From the NCBI GenBank assembly GCA_025927475.1, contig JAICLL010000007.1, forward strand, positions 17,240-81,239: a stretch of 64,000 nucleotides of DNA, in the 5' to 3' direction. Positions 1 to 8,745 of the stretch are shown one piece after another; within the stretch, counting starts at the first letter, position 1, and every line of letters begins with the position of its first letter. This DNA comes from Pirellulales bacterium. Its GTDB lineage: Bacteria; Planctomycetota; Planctomycetia; Pirellulales; JAICIG01. The position numbers and the translations under genes were made by a program. Below the pieces are notes generated by a model. The model saw nothing but the letters and a program-made list of their open reading frames with translations, was not told the DNA's origin and did not search any database.

Positions 1-2
1 TC

Positions 3-728
3 GATTTGCAAAACTCCGATGGCGGCTGGCCCACGTTCTGTCGCGGTTGGGGCAAGCTGCCGTTCGACCGCAGCGGCGCCGACCTGACGGCGCATGTCGT
101 AAGGGCGTTGGCGGTCTGGCGAAATAAGCCGTCGCTGTGGGCTGGCGAACAACAAAAGCACGCGCGACGCATCGACCGGGCCATCGAGCGGGGCTTCGCG
201 TTTTTATCGCGGCGGCAGCAACCCGACGGCTCTTGGCTGCCACTCTGGTTCGGGAACCAATACCATCCGCAGGAGGAAAACCCGATTTACGGCACCGCTC
301 GTGTACTTCTGGCCTACCACGAACTGGGGCGGTCTGGGTCGCCCGCCGCCCAGCGAGGCCGGGCGTGGCTGGTCTCGCAACAACGCCGCGACGGCAGTTG
401 GGGCCTTGCCCTTTCTGCCGCCCACACAAGCGTTTGCGGCGAGGCGTCGAGCGTGGAAGAGACAGCCCTGGCCGTCGAAGCCCTCGTGCGAGAAGCCGCC
501 AGCCCGCAAGAGCGGCAGGCGATCGAGCGTGGGGTGGCTTGGCTGGTCGAAGCCGTCGAATCGGGCCGGTGGCAGGAAAGCTCGCCCATCGGTTTCTACT
601 TCGCCAAGTTATGGTATTATGAGACCCTCTATCCGCTGATCTTTACGGTCGCGGCCCTCGGGCGGGCCGTGGCTCGACCGGCGGACAGCCAGCCCCAAGC
701 CCACCACCTGAACGAACTCTGCGCCTGA
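3..728 (+). CDS. Squalene-hopene cyclase-like protein, C-terminal part (cut by window edge)
   Basis: The reading frame is open from the first bases, so the true start lies upstream and only about 241 C-terminal residues are seen. The fragment carries repeated QW-type motifs (DGGW, DGSW, RRDGSWG), an [13 protein letters not shown] segment in the place of the cyclase PSQTAWALLAL segment, and a terminal [16 protein letters not shown] stretch resembling the FYLxYxLYxxYFPL end of squalene-hopene cyclases. Those enzymes cyclise squalene at the membrane. The catalytic DXDD region would lie upstream and is not visible, so a diverged prenyltransferase-repeat protein is possible. It is followed after 21 bases by a polyprenyl synthase gene, which suits terpenoid metabolism. 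Confidence 0.8.
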   Translation, partial: DLQNSDGGWPTFCRGWGKLPFDRSGADLTAHVVRALAVWRNKPSLWAGEQQKHARRIDRAIERGFAFLSRRQQPDGSWLPLWFGNQYHPQEENPIYGTARVLLAYHELGRSGSPAAQRGRAWLVSQQRRDGSWGLALSAAHTSVCGEASSVEETALAVEALVREAASPQERQAIERGVAWLVEAVESGRWQESSPIGFYFAKLWYYETLYPLIFTVAALGRAVARPADSQPQAHHLNELCA

Positions 729-749
729 CCGACCTCTTGAGGCCCCACC

Positions 750-2570
750 TTGGCGACCGCCCCCGTCGAATCTCAACCTGTTTCGCACTCCGCCGCGGCG
801 CCGAAAAAGCCGCGGCGCCGCAACACCAGTCACCTGAAGCTCGTGCCCGAAACTCGCGCCTTGCGCGAGCAGGTGCGGGCCGCTTGCGCCCAAACGGCTG
901 AGCGGCTCGATAAATCGCGCCCCTTGAGCAAAGACGAGCTGGAAGCCATTGCCCGCGGCGTGCTGGCCGCGCACGACTGGCCCGAGGGCTTTTTGGGCTG
1001 GGCCATGGTCGAGGTGGCCAGCCATTTCTGGTCGTCGCAGGTGGCGGCGGTTCCCTTTGAACGGCGGCTCTTCTTGTTGCCGCACTGCCTGAAACATGCT
1101 GAAGGCTGCCCGGCAGACTATGACGATTTCGGGCTCGATTGCCGGAAGTGCGGCGCCTGCCGCATTGCCGACTTCCGCACGCAAGCCGAAGAGCTGGGCT
1201 ATAAAGTGTTGGTGGCCGAGGGCTCGCCGATCGTGCTAAAAATCATCGTCGGCGGTTATGTCGATGCGATCGTCGGCGTGGCCTGCCTGAACGTGTTGGA
1301 GAAAGCGATCGACAAGATTCTCTTGGCCGGCATTCCCTGTCTGGCGGTGCCGTTGCTCTCAAGCGATTGCCGCAATACTTCGGTCGATGAAGACTGGGTG
1401 TTCGAGGCGATTCATCGCCGGGAAGAGGCGCCCCAAACGCAGACCAAGACTTATCTGCACCTGATGCGCGCCGCGACCAGCCTGTTCGAGCCAGACAAGC
1501 TCGAACGCCTGGCCCCGCGGCTGCGCGGCGGTCCGTCGCTGGCTGAGCGCAACGGGCAGGGCCTGCTGGGCATCGACCCGGTTGCCGGTACCGAGCTAAT
1601 CGCCTACGACTTTCTGGCCAAGGGGGGCAAGCACTCGCGGCCCTTTATCACGCTGGCCATCTACGACGCGCTGACCGGCGGCCAAGGCGCCGCGGCCGGC
1701 GGCGCCGAGCATCTGGCCACGCTGCCCGACTGGGTCAAACGGGCGGCCCTTTCCATCGAAACCTTTCACAAAGCCTCGCTCGTCCATGACGACATCGAAG
1801 ACAACGACCCTTATCGCTATGGCGACGCCACCTTGCACCGGAAATTTGGCATCGCCACGGCGATCAATGTGGGCGACTATCTGATTGGGCTGGGCTACCG
1901 GCTCATCAGCCGCGATGCCGCCCACATGGGAGCCGAAGCCGCCGCCGACATCGTCGACCGCCTGGCCGACGCTCATTTGAAGCTGGCCGAGGGACAAGGC
2001 GCCGAGCTGCTGTGGCGCGACTCGCTCGAAAAGAAGCTCACGCCGCTCGACGCTTTGAAGATTTACGCGCTCAAAACCGCCCCGGCTTTCGAGGCCGCCA
2101 TTTATTCCGGGCTGCGGCTGGCCGGGCCGCCAGCCGACGCCGCCTGGGTGAGCCAATTTGCGCGAAACCTGGGCGTCGCCTTTCAGATTCTCAACGATCT
2201 GAACGATTGGCAATCCGACGAGCACAACAAGCTGGTCGCCGCGGGCGATGTGCTGGGCGGCCGACCGACCGTGCTGTGGGCGTTGGCGCTCGAAGGGCTG
2301 GATGCCGAAAACCGCGCCGAGTTGGAATCGCTCGTCACGGCCGATACGGTGAGCGACGCCACGCTACAACGAGTTCGCCAACTCTATGCTTCGGCCGGCG
2401 TATTCGATAACGCGGCACGGCTGGTCGATAAATATCAGCAGCGCTGCGAGCAGGTAGCCGACGCGGTCGAGCCAGAAGAGCTGCGGCGGCTGCTCTATTA
2501 CTTGGTAGATACCGTATTGGAACGTCCCGCCGCCGAAGAGCCGCAAGTGTTGGCGCTGACGCTGCCATGA
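750..2570 (+). CDS. DUF116 domain fused to polyprenyl (isoprenyl diphosphate) synthase
   Basis: This is a 606-residue fusion. Residues about 100-220 match DUF116: a cysteine-rich segment with [19 protein letters not shown], followed by a conserved [19 protein letters not shown] stretch. Residues about 270-590 are an all-alpha isoprenyl diphosphate synthase, which condenses isopentenyl diphosphate with an allylic diphosphate. The first aspartate-rich motif is canonical, DDIED starting near residue 347. The second, near residue 482, reads NDLND, so Asn replaces the usual first Asp. The start is a TTG; no better upstream or nearby ATG was seen. The DUF116 cysteines suggest metal or redox chemistry, but that domain's role is unknown. 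It lies 21 bases after the cyclase-like gene. Confidence 0.88.
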   Translation: MATAPVESQPVSHSAAAPKKPRRRNTSHLKLVPETRALREQVRAACAQTAERLDKSRPLSKDELEAIARGVLAAHDWPEGFLGWAMVEVASHFWSSQVAAVPFERRLFLLPHCLKHAEGCPADYDDFGLDCRKCGACRIADFRTQAEELGYKVLVAEGSPIVLKIIVGGYVDAIVGVACLNVLEKAIDKILLAGIPCLAVPLLSSDCRNTSVDEDWVFEAIHRREEAPQTQTKTYLHLMRAATSLFEPDKLERLAPRLRGGPSLAERNGQGLLGIDPVAGTELIAYDFLAKGGKHSRPFITLAIYDALTGGQGAAAGGAEHLATLPDWVKRAALSIETFHKASLVHDDIEDNDPYRYGDATLHRKFGIATAINVGDYLIGLGYRLISRDAAHMGAEAAADIVDRLADAHLKLAEGQGAELLWRDSLEKKLTPLDALKIYALKTAPAFEAAIYSGLRLAGPPADAAWVSQFARNLGVAFQILNDLNDWQSDEHNKLVAAGDVLGGRPTVLWALALEGLDAENRAELESLVTADTVSDATLQRVRQLYASAGVFDNAARLVDKYQQRCEQVADAVEPEELRRLLYYLVDTVLERPAAEEPQVLALTLP

Positions 2571-2649
2571 GTTGTTGTGGGGCGGCCTGCCGGGGTTCCC
2601 CACGACCGGACGACTCGCCACGATGATTGATCATTCCCACTCGAACCCG

Positions 2650-2693
2650 AAGCGCAAGCGAGGAACGACAATGAACTTGCCTCGCTTACGCTT
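2650..2693. repeat. Short inverted repeat (REP-like, cctcgctta core)
   Basis: Left arm 2650-2663 and right arm 2680-2693 are complementary at 13 of 14 positions around a 16-base loop. The right arm begins cctcgctta. The same core recurs near 15170, 21910, 39850 and 61647, so this looks like one copy of a dispersed palindromic family and not a terminator, because no T-run follows. Confidence 0.55.
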
Positions 2694-2725
2694 TGCCTTG
2701 GTGTAAAACCAACGCGGAAAGAGGC

Positions 2726-3280
2726 ATGTCGACGCCCGCGCATCCCGTCATTCCCGACCTGCAAACGCTGGCGCGGTTGTTTTATCCATCGCCCGACGCG
2801 CTGGGCGAAATCACCGAGGTGGCGGTCGGCGACCTGCCGCCCGACTATCGGCAACTGCTGGCCCATAACGACCACATGACGGTGACGGTCGAAGCATTTC
2901 ACGGCTCGCTGGTCGATGTGCGGATTCTCGATCGCCAGGTCACGCCTACGCACTACGCGCGCAAGATTTTATTGACCAGGCAATCGGACGGCGGCGTCGT
3001 GCAGTTCGGCATCATGCGCGTGAACTTTGCCTATTTGCCGCCTGAAGTGCGCCAGCAAATCGAGCGCGAGCAAACGCCGCTGGGCCGCATCCTGATCGAA
3101 CACAACGTTCATCGCCGCGTGCAGTTGTTTTCGCTCCGCAGAATTGCGATGGCTGAAGAGCTGCGCCGGCTGTTTGGCCACCCGTCGTCGGGCGTCACCT
3201 ATGGCCGCACGGCGGTCATCGACTGCAACGACGCGCCGGCGGTTGAGCTGTTGGAGATTGTCGCGCCCGTGCCTGGCTGA
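2726..3280 (+). CDS. Chorismate lyase-like protein
   Basis: This protein has 184 residues. The ATG at 2726 was chosen because a purine-rich ggaaagagg precedes it; an in-frame TTG 33 bases upstream lacks that context. The order of segments (LLAHNDHMT, RKILLTRQ, VQFGIMRVNFAYLP, TPLGRILIEH, a late YGRTAVIDC and a hydrophobic VELLEIVAP end) resembles the UbiC/chorismate-lyase-like fold, which removes pyruvate from chorismate to give 4-hydroxybenzoate. The TPLGRILIE segment is the strongest cue. The catalytic activity is inferred; the same fold also serves as the UTRA ligand-binding domain. It sits between a polyprenyl synthase and a thioesterase, which would fit a prenylated aromatic product. Confidence 0.55.
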   Translation: MSTPAHPVIPDLQTLARLFYPSPDALGEITEVAVGDLPPDYRQLLAHNDHMTVTVEAFHGSLVDVRILDRQVTPTHYARKILLTRQSDGGVVQFGIMRVNFAYLPPEVRQQIEREQTPLGRILIEHNVHRRVQLFSLRRIAMAEELRRLFGHPSSGVTYGRTAVIDCNDAPAVELLEIVAPVPG

Positions 3281-3326
3281 GACCCTGTGTTGCTGAATCG
3301 CCCAAGCCACGAGAGGTGAATGTGCC

Positions 3327-3752
3327 ATGGCCGCTTATCGCACCACCCGCCGCGTTGAGTTCCGCGACACCGATGCCGCCGGCATTGTCCATTTCTCGGC
3401 CTTCTTCAACTATATGGAAGAAGTGGAGCACGAGTTCTTACGATCGCTCGGGCTGAGCGTCTTGATGCGCGACGCCGAGGGCGTGCTCAGTTGGCCGCGC
3501 GTGGCCGTCAGTTGCCAATTTCAATCGGCCGTGAAGTTTGAAGACGTGCTCGACATTGAACTGCGGCTGGTGCGCGTGGGCGAGAAGAGTGTGACCTACG
3601 GCTTTTCGTTCGCGCACCAAGGCCGGCCGGTGGCCGCCGGAGAGCTGACAGCGGTTTGTTGCCGCATGCAGTCGGGCGCCGCGCCGCGGTCGGTGGTCAT
3701 TCCCGAAGCGATGGCCCAAAAACTCGCCGCGAGCGGTGACAGCGGATCATAA
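3327..3752 (+). CDS. Hotdog-fold acyl-CoA thioesterase (4HBT/YbgC-like)
   Basis: This 141-residue single-domain hotdog protein has the family signature near its N-terminus, RDTDAAGIVHFSAFFNYMEE. Asp16 is the likely catalytic acid of the YbgC/4-hydroxybenzoyl-CoA thioesterase group, which hydrolyses acyl-CoA or aroyl-CoA thioesters in the cytoplasm. The length is normal for the family. An ATG with a gagaggtga element upstream supports the start. It follows the chorismate-lyase-like gene by 46 bases on the same strand, so co-transcription is likely. The substrate cannot be read from sequence. Confidence 0.88.
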   Translation: MAAYRTTRRVEFRDTDAAGIVHFSAFFNYMEEVEHEFLRSLGLSVLMRDAEGVLSWPRVAVSCQFQSAVKFEDVLDIELRLVRVGEKSVTYGFSFAHQGRPVAAGELTAVCCRMQSGAAPRSVVIPEAMAQKLAASGDSGS

Positions 3753-3791
3753 GAACGGCCCCTTCGTCTGAACCGACCTTTCCGCAGGACC

Positions 3792-3979
3792 TTGAGAATT
3801 GACTTTCGCTGCGATGAACACGGTAACGTGCCCGACGGACATAACGCCTATCGATCGATCCCGATGCGCCGCGGCGCGTGATCCGCGGCTTATCCGAGGC
3901 GGAAAAACGAGCCTTCGTCTTCGCCTTGAACATGGCCCGGCGCAATCTTGTCACCGGTCCCAAAGGCAGGCGGCGCTGA
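3792..3979 (+). pseudogene. Degraded ParB-like nuclease domain remnant
   Basis: Two adjacent frames together resemble a ParB-like domain. Frame one (from the TTG at 3792 to a TGA at 3879-3881) reads DEHGNVPDGHNAYRSI, matching the ParB pattern D-x-GNVxDGHxRY. Frame two (GTG at 3878 to TGA at 3977-3979) reads GLSEAEKRAFVFALNMARRN, matching the following conserved helix of ParB/RepB relatives. About a dozen residues between them appear lost and the frame shifts, so no complete product is made. The upstream half of a ParB domain and any C-terminal part are missing. It lies in the otherwise gene-free stretch 3753-4074. Confidence 0.5.
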
Positions 3980-4074
3980 CGGCCATGAAGTCCGTCGCCT
4001 ATGCAGCCCTGAAACTTCAGCCCCGAAACTTCAGTCCCTAGCCCCCAGTCCTTCTGCCATGTACGCTAGGCGGC

Positions 4075-5007
4075 ATGAATTACCTGGAAGCACTCATGCT
4101 GCGGTTGGCGAACGGGACGGCCCAATTTGCCGAGGCGTTTCGGACGCGGCACGCCGATTATCTGCGGCGAGCGCAGCAAGCAGACGGCGGCTTCGCCGGA
4201 CGCGAAGGACTCAGCGATCTGTATTACACCGGCTTCGCCTTGCGCGGATTGGCGCTGCTGGGCGAGTTGCAGGACGACGTCGCGCGGCGGGCCGGCGATT
4301 ACCTGCGCAGCCGTCTGCGCGGTCAGACGCCGATGATCGATTTCTTGTCGTTGATTCAAAGCGCCATGCTACTGGAAGCAACCGCGGGAATTGATGTCTT
4401 CGCCGCCGCGCCACACGGCTGGCGCGAGGCCGCCGGCGAGATGTTCGAGCAGTTCCGCCGCCCCGATGGCGGCTACGCCAAAACCGACGAGGGCCATGCC
4501 AGCAGCACCTATCACACGTTTCTGATTGTCGTCACGCGGCAGATGATTGGTCAGGCGCCGGTCGAGCCACACCGCCTCATTGATTTTGCCCGAGCGCGCC
4601 AGCGCGACGACGGAGGATTTGTCGAGATCGGTCCGATGCGAAAAAGCGGCGCCAACCCCACCGCCGCCGCCATCGGCCTGCTCAAGACGCTGGAATCGCT
4701 GGATGACGACGTGCGGCAGGCCGCCGTCGATTTTCTCGCCGACATGCAAAGCGACGAGGGAGGCATCAAGGCCAACACTCGCATCCCCATCGCTGATTTG
4801 CTCAGCACCTTCACCGGCCTGCACACGCTGATCGACCTGGGCGCGATCGACGCCATCGACCTGCCGGCCGCGCGGCACTATGCCGATTCGCTACAGCTTG
4901 AGCGCGGCGGTTTCCGCGGCGCCGCTTGGGACGAGGCGGCCGATGTCGAATATACGTTTTACGGTCTCGGCGCCCTGGCCCTTTGCGGCCGGGTCGATGG
5001 GCAGTAG
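4075..5007 (+). CDS. Prenyltransferase/squalene-oxidase repeat protein (GGTase beta-like)
   Basis: This protein of 310 residues is built from alpha-alpha repeats of the terpene cyclase/protein prenyltransferase beta-subunit type. Repeated glycine-rich turns are visible: DGGFAG near residue 42, DGGYAK, DDGGFVEIG, DEGGIKAN and RGGFRG near the end, each preceding a helical segment. The overall length and repeat spacing resemble the beta subunit of geranylgeranyl transferase II, but a bacterial protein prenylation role is not established. It could equally be a class II terpene-cyclase relative lacking the DXDD acid; I do not see that motif. The next gene starts 11 bases downstream, so the two are probably co-transcribed. 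Confidence 0.75.
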   Translation: MNYLEALMLRLANGTAQFAEAFRTRHADYLRRAQQADGGFAGREGLSDLYYTGFALRGLALLGELQDDVARRAGDYLRSRLRGQTPMIDFLSLIQSAMLLEATAGIDVFAAAPHGWREAAGEMFEQFRRPDGGYAKTDEGHASSTYHTFLIVVTRQMIGQAPVEPHRLIDFARARQRDDGGFVEIGPMRKSGANPTAAAIGLLKTLESLDDDVRQAAVDFLADMQSDEGGIKANTRIPIADLLSTFTGLHTLIDLGAIDAIDLPAARHYADSLQLERGGFRGAAWDEAADVEYTFYGLGALALCGRVDGQ

Positions 5008-5018
5008 GAATCCGCGGT

Positions 5019-5720
5019 ATGGCCGACTTGAGCATTCAGCAAATCACCAAGGAATTTCCCACTCGCGGCCAGCCGCTGGTGGTCTTGCGCGGCTGCTCGT
5101 TGGAGCTCTCGCGGGGCGAGAGCCTGGCGATTCTCGGTCCCAGCGGTTCGGGCAAGAGCACGCTGTTGCAAATCGTCGGCACGCTCGATCGGCCCACCAG
5201 CGGCGAGGTTATGCTGGCCGGCCAGCAACCGTTCTCGTTGAGCGAACGGAAGCTAGCGGCCTTTCGCAATCAGCAGATCGGCTTTGTGTTTCAAGACCAC
5301 CACTTGCTGCCGCAATGTTCGGTGTTGGAGAACGTGCTGCTGCCCACGCTGGCCGGCGGCGGCGCCACCGGCGAAGCTTTTGATCGTGCCCGAATGCTGT
5401 TGGATCGCGTGGGTCTGAGCGAGCGACTCGAGCATCGCCCGGCGGAGCTTTCGGGCGGCGAGCGGCAGCGGACGGCCATCGCTCGGGCGGTGATTTGCCA
5501 ACCGGTGTTGCTGCTGGCCGACGAGCCGACCGGCAACCTCGACCGCTCGACGGCCTCGGTGATCGGCGATTTACTGCTGGAATTGCAGCGGCAGGAGCAA
5601 ACCATGCTGATCGTGGTGACGCACAGTTTGGAGCTGGCCGGCCGTTTTCAGCGGCAGGTGGAGCTGGATGGCGGCCGGCTGGTCGGCTTGCCCGGCAGGA
5701 GCGCAAGTTTGACAGGCTGA
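5019..5720 (+). CDS. ABC transporter ATP-binding protein, LolD/MacB type
   Basis: This 233-residue ATPase subunit contains all the ABC motifs: Walker [10 protein letters not shown] near residue 40, a Q-loop in [14 protein letters not shown], signature [14 protein letters not shown], Walker [13 protein letters not shown] and an H-loop VTHS. The LLPxxSVxENVxLP and EPTGNLD wording is typical of the LolD/MacB/FtsE subgroup, which powers lipoprotein release or export of peptides through a FtsX-like permease. The ATG at 5019 was preferred over an upstream start inside the preceding gene because the N-terminus then matches the family. No permease gene is adjacent, so its partner is elsewhere. Confidence 0.9.
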   Translation: MADLSIQQITKEFPTRGQPLVVLRGCSLELSRGESLAILGPSGSGKSTLLQIVGTLDRPTSGEVMLAGQQPFSLSERKLAAFRNQQIGFVFQDHHLLPQCSVLENVLLPTLAGGGATGEAFDRARMLLDRVGLSERLEHRPAELSGGERQRTAIARAVICQPVLLLADEPTGNLDRSTASVIGDLLLELQRQEQTMLIVVTHSLELAGRFQRQVELDGGRLVGLPGRSASLTG

Positions 5721-5761
5721 AAACGGCCCCAGCGAGCTGCTGTCCTTTTGCCATCTACCCT

Positions 5762-5804
5762 GTGCCGGCTGCCACGCCGTCGTAGGCGGCGTGGCAGCCG
5801 GCAC
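5762..5804. repeat. Perfect 18-bp inverted repeat hairpin
   Basis: Arms 5762-5779 and 5787-5804 are perfectly complementary, separated by a 7-base loop. The element lies between the ABC ATPase and the zinc-ribbon gene. No T-run follows on either strand, so it is more like a palindromic repeat than an intrinsic terminator, although the stem could still protect an mRNA end. Confidence 0.75.
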
Positions 5805-5860
5805 CGGGTTTCAGCCATCCACCGTTTGCTTTGCCGTGTGTGCCCGGCGACAATAACGAC

Positions 5861-6034
5861 ATGAACCCCAAGCTGCTTCTCGCGGTCGGTCTCGGATGCG
5901 GCGGCGCAATTGTGCTCTTCGTGGCCTGCGCCGGTTTCTTGGGTTTCGCGTTTTGTCGCAAGTGCGGCGGCAAATATGCCGCTTCGGCCCGCTTCTGCCC
6001 GCACTGCGGCGAGAAGGTGGCCGCCGAACAATAA
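5861..6034 (+). CDS. Small membrane-anchored zinc-ribbon protein
   Basis: A 57-residue protein. After a short MNPK start, residues about 5-25 form a single hydrophobic membrane segment. This is followed by a zinc-ribbon with two CxxC knuckles, CRKCGGKYAASARFCPHCG, so four cysteines probably bind one zinc. The ATG at 5861 gives a compact protein; an earlier in-frame start would only add a charged leader. It lies 4 bases before the next gene and so is probably translated with it. Function unknown. Confidence 0.6.
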   Translation: MNPKLLLAVGLGCGGAIVLFVACAGFLGFAFCRKCGGKYAASARFCPHCGEKVAAEQ

Positions 6035-6038
6035 CACC

Positions 6039-6386
6039 ATGACTCAAGATGAAGCCATGCACCGCCTCGACGCACTCGCCAGCCATGTCTGGATGGTGCG
6101 CACGTTCGTCAAACATTCCGAAGAAGCCGAGGACGACGAAGAACTGATGGAGATCGTCCGCACGTTGTACGATTTTTGCCTGTCGCTAGGACCGGCTTGG
6201 ACGGCACAAGATGCGGCAGAGTATCTGAAGGTGGCGAATAAAAAGCTCCATCGGCTTCAGGCAGCGGCCGAGCAATTTGCCGAAGTGCAGCCCCAAGTGT
6301 CGGATCATACCAACTTTAAGATGGCGGTGCGGTCGCTCGCGGCCGCGGTGGCCGAGATCGCGCGTGTCTTGGAGACGACGACCTAA
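6039..6386 (+). CDS. Hypothetical helical protein
   Basis: This is a 115-residue protein that I do not recognise. It is predicted to be mostly helical, acidic in the first half (EEAEDDEELMEIVRTLYDF) and ends in an Ala-rich helix. No signal peptide, membrane segment or metal motif is seen. The ATG follows the stop of the zinc-ribbon gene by 4 bases. Its 3-prime end overlaps the 3-prime end of the convergent esterase gene by 4 bases. Confidence 0.55.
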   Translation: MTQDEAMHRLDALASHVWMVRTFVKHSEEAEDDEELMEIVRTLYDFCLSLGPAWTAQDAAEYLKVANKKLHRLQAAAEQFAEVQPQVSDHTNFKMAVRSLAAAVAEIARVLETTT

Positions 6387-7279
6387 TCCGCGGGCGAGGC
6401 ATGTTTGGCCACAAAGTCCAGCAGCGCGCGCCCGCATGGATCGTCGACATCCGGGATTCTGGTGAGGATATTGATGTGATTGCGGCCTTCGATCTTGAGC
6501 GTCTCGGCCGCCACGTTTTGGTCGCGCAAGGCCTTGGCGAATGCTTCGCTGGCCCGATCGCAAGAAGGAAAATCCTTGGCGGCGTAAACAATCAAGAACG
6601 GCGGACAGCCGGCCCGCACGTGACGCAGCGGAGATGCATTGTCGCGCACCACGGGGTCTTCGCCAAACACCTTGCTGAAGAACTTGTCGGGAATCGAATA
6701 GACGCCGCTGATGGTGATCGCCCCGCGCACGTCATCGGACGAGCAACCCACCCCCTTTAAATAGCTTTCGTCGGCGGCCAACAGGGCAGTCAGATGCGCA
6801 CCGGCCGAGTGGCCGCAGACAAAAAGCTGGTCGGGGCGCCCGCCGTGGTCGGCGATGTGAGCCTTGACCCAAGCGAACGCGCGGGCCACGTCTTGGACGT
6901 GTTCGGGGTGCTTGACGCTGGGCGAGAGGCGGTAACTTATGACGGCGGCGCCGATGCCATGCCGAGCGAACAGCCGACCCACCGCCTCGTACAGGCCAAA
7001 ATTCTTCCGATCGCCAGTCGTCCAGGCGCCGCCGTGGACAAACAGCACGACCGGAAAGTCCTTTTTGCTCTGCGGCAGATAAAGATCGAGCTTGTGTTTT
7101 TTGGCGTCGGCCTCGGCGCCTTCGACATACGCCAAATCGCGCACCGCAACCACCTCGCATTCAGGGGCCGGCGCGATCGCCGCATCGTCTTGCGGCGCGG
7201 CGCGCACGACGCCGAGCGAGATGGTAAATACACCAGTCAGGAAGGCGCCGAGCAGTGCCAGCGGTGAGAAAGCGTTCAT
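6383..7279 (-). CDS. Secreted alpha/beta hydrolase (carboxylesterase/lipase-like)
   Basis: This protein of 298 residues comes from the ATG at 7279, chosen because it opens directly into a signal peptide (hydrophobic residues about 4-25, ending near VVRAAP). The fold motifs are an HGGAW oxyanion element, the nucleophile elbow GHSAG, and a late histidine in GRNHIN, completing a Ser-His-Asp triad of the esterase/BD-FAE type. Such enzymes cleave acyl esters outside the cytoplasm. A longer open frame upstream adds an Arg-rich leader with no support. It is transcribed alone, convergent with the preceding gene. Confidence 0.85.
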   Translation of the reverse strand: MNAFSPLALLGAFLTGVFTISLGVVRAAPQDDAAIAPAPECEVVAVRDLAYVEGAEADAKKHKLDLYLPQSKKDFPVVLFVHGGAWTTGDRKNFGLYEAVGRLFARHGIGAAVISYRLSPSVKHPEHVQDVARAFAWVKAHIADHGGRPDQLFVCGHSAGAHLTALLAADESYLKGVGCSSDDVRGAITISGVYSIPDKFFSKVFGEDPVVRDNASPLRHVRAGCPPFLIVYAAKDFPSCDRASEAFAKALRDQNVAAETLKIEGRNHINILTRIPDVDDPCGRALLDFVAKHASPAD

Positions 7280-7368
7280 GTGGCCGTAGGCCGTTGCTGC
7301 AGAATAACAGGGCATCAGTTTAGGCCGGACGATCGGTGCGGGCAAGCGCACTGGCGAAGCAAACCAGG

Positions 7369-8574
7369 TTAGCCGGTGGCGCCCGCTCGGCGCAAGGCTG
7401 CGATTTGGTCGGCGCCATAGTCGAGCCAATCGAGCAGCACTTCATCGGTGTGCTGACCCAAATCGGGCGGGGCAACGGCGGTCCGCGGCGGTTGATCTTG
7501 CCAATGCACCGCGCCGCCCAGCAACCGATATCGCCGGCCCGAGACATCGGTGGTGTCCAGCACCATCTCGCGGGCAGCCACCTGCGGCGAAGCGATGACT
7601 TCATCCAGCGGCACGACCGGCGAATGGGGCACTTCGGCTGCGGTGAGCAACTGTTGCCAGGCGGCCGTCGTCTGTTGGCGAAACAAGGGTTGCAGGAGCG
7701 GAATCAATGCCTCGCGGTTTTCCACGCGGGCCGGATTGGTTTGAAAGCGGCGATCGGCGGCCCAATCGGCACGATCGACGGCTTTGCAAAACCGCTGCCA
7801 CTGGCGATCGGCGCCGATGGCCAACACCAGATGGCCGTCACTGGTGGCGAAAGCTTCGTATGGCACAATTTGAGGATGTGCGTTGCCCCAGCGCGTGGGC
7901 CGCTGGCCCGTGAGCAAAGTGGCTTGGGCCACGTTGACCAGGCTGGCCAGAGTGCAATCGGCCAAGGCCAGGTCGAAAGCCGCGGCCGGCGCGCCGCGAT
8001 CGCGGCCCACCAGTCCGGCCAGCACGCTGGTGGCGGCGTACAGCCCGGTGATGACATCGGTGATCGCCACGCCCACTTTCATGGGCATGCCCTCGGGCTC
8101 GCCCGTGATCGACATGATGCCCGCCGACGCCTGCATCATCAGGTCGTAGCCGGGCAAATTGGCCAATGGCCCCGAGCGGCCATAGCCAGAGATCGAGCAG
8201 GTCACCAGCCGCGGGTTCAACTGCCGCAGCCGCTGGGGCGCCAGACCCAATTTATCGAGCGAGTCGGGCAAGAAATTCTCGATCATGACGTCGGCCCGGC
8301 GAAGCAGGTCGTCGAGCACCGTGCGGCTGGCCCCGTGTTGCAAGTCGAGCGCCAGCGACCGTTTGCCGCGATTACACGAGAGGTAATATCCGCTCGGCCC
8401 GTCGGCTTCGAGAAACGGCGGTCCCCATTGGCGCGTATCGTCGCCGCCGCCCGGGCGTTCGACCTTCACGACATCGGCGCCCAGATCGGCCAAAAGCTGA
8501 GTGCAGACCGGCCCCGCCAAGACCCGCGACAGGTCGAGCACGCGAACGCCTGAGAGCGGCGGAGAAACGGTCAT
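7369..8574 (-). CDS. CaiB/BaiF (class III) CoA transferase
   Basis: This 401-residue protein is full length for class III CoA transferases. The N-terminus SGVRVLDLSRVLAGPVCTQ and LADLGADVVKVERPGGGD are the family's standard opening. The conserved TDVITGLYA segment near the middle carries the aspartate expected to form the acyl-CoA anhydride intermediate, as in formyl-CoA transferase. YDLMMQASAGIMSITG is also characteristic. Substrate cannot be assigned: family members act on oxalate, carnitine, bile acids and racemisation of methyl-branched acyl-CoAs. It is divergent from the 8746 gene across a spacer containing G-run and C-run tracts. Confidence 0.92.
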   Translation of the reverse strand: MTVSPPLSGVRVLDLSRVLAGPVCTQLLADLGADVVKVERPGGGDDTRQWGPPFLEADGPSGYYLSCNRGKRSLALDLQHGASRTVLDDLLRRADVMIENFLPDSLDKLGLAPQRLRQLNPRLVTCSISGYGRSGPLANLPGYDLMMQASAGIMSITGEPEGMPMKVGVAITDVITGLYAATSVLAGLVGRDRGAPAAAFDLALADCTLASLVNVAQATLLTGQRPTRWGNAHPQIVPYEAFATSDGHLVLAIGADRQWQRFCKAVDRADWAADRRFQTNPARVENREALIPLLQPLFRQQTTAAWQQLLTAAEVPHSPVVPLDEVIASPQVAAREMVLDTTDVSGRRYRLLGGAVHWQDQPPRTAVAPPDLGQHTDEVLLDWLDYGADQIAALRRAGATG

Positions 8575-8577
8575 GGG

Positions 8578-8742
8578 GGCTTGGGATTGGGGATTGGAGA
8601 CTGGGGATTGGGGATTCGTCGCCGTTTCGCAATGAGGATTGTGGCATTATACTGTCTCGCATTCACCAGCAATCGCAATGCGGTTCGCCCCGGCCCCCGA
8701 CACCCAAACCCGACCCCAATCCCCAGCCCCTAATCCCAACCC
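8578..8742. repeat. G-run and C-run tracts flanking a divergent promoter region
   Basis: On the + strand, 8578-8615 contains repeated gggattgggg-like runs. About 80 bases later, 8693-8742 contains the complementary kind of runs (accccaatcccc). The two tracts can pair with each other or fold as G-quadruplexes on opposite strands. They occupy almost the whole spacer between the CoA transferase start and the 8746 gene start. Short runs of this type are a recurring spacer class in this window. Confidence 0.5.
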
Positions 8743-8745
8743 CTG

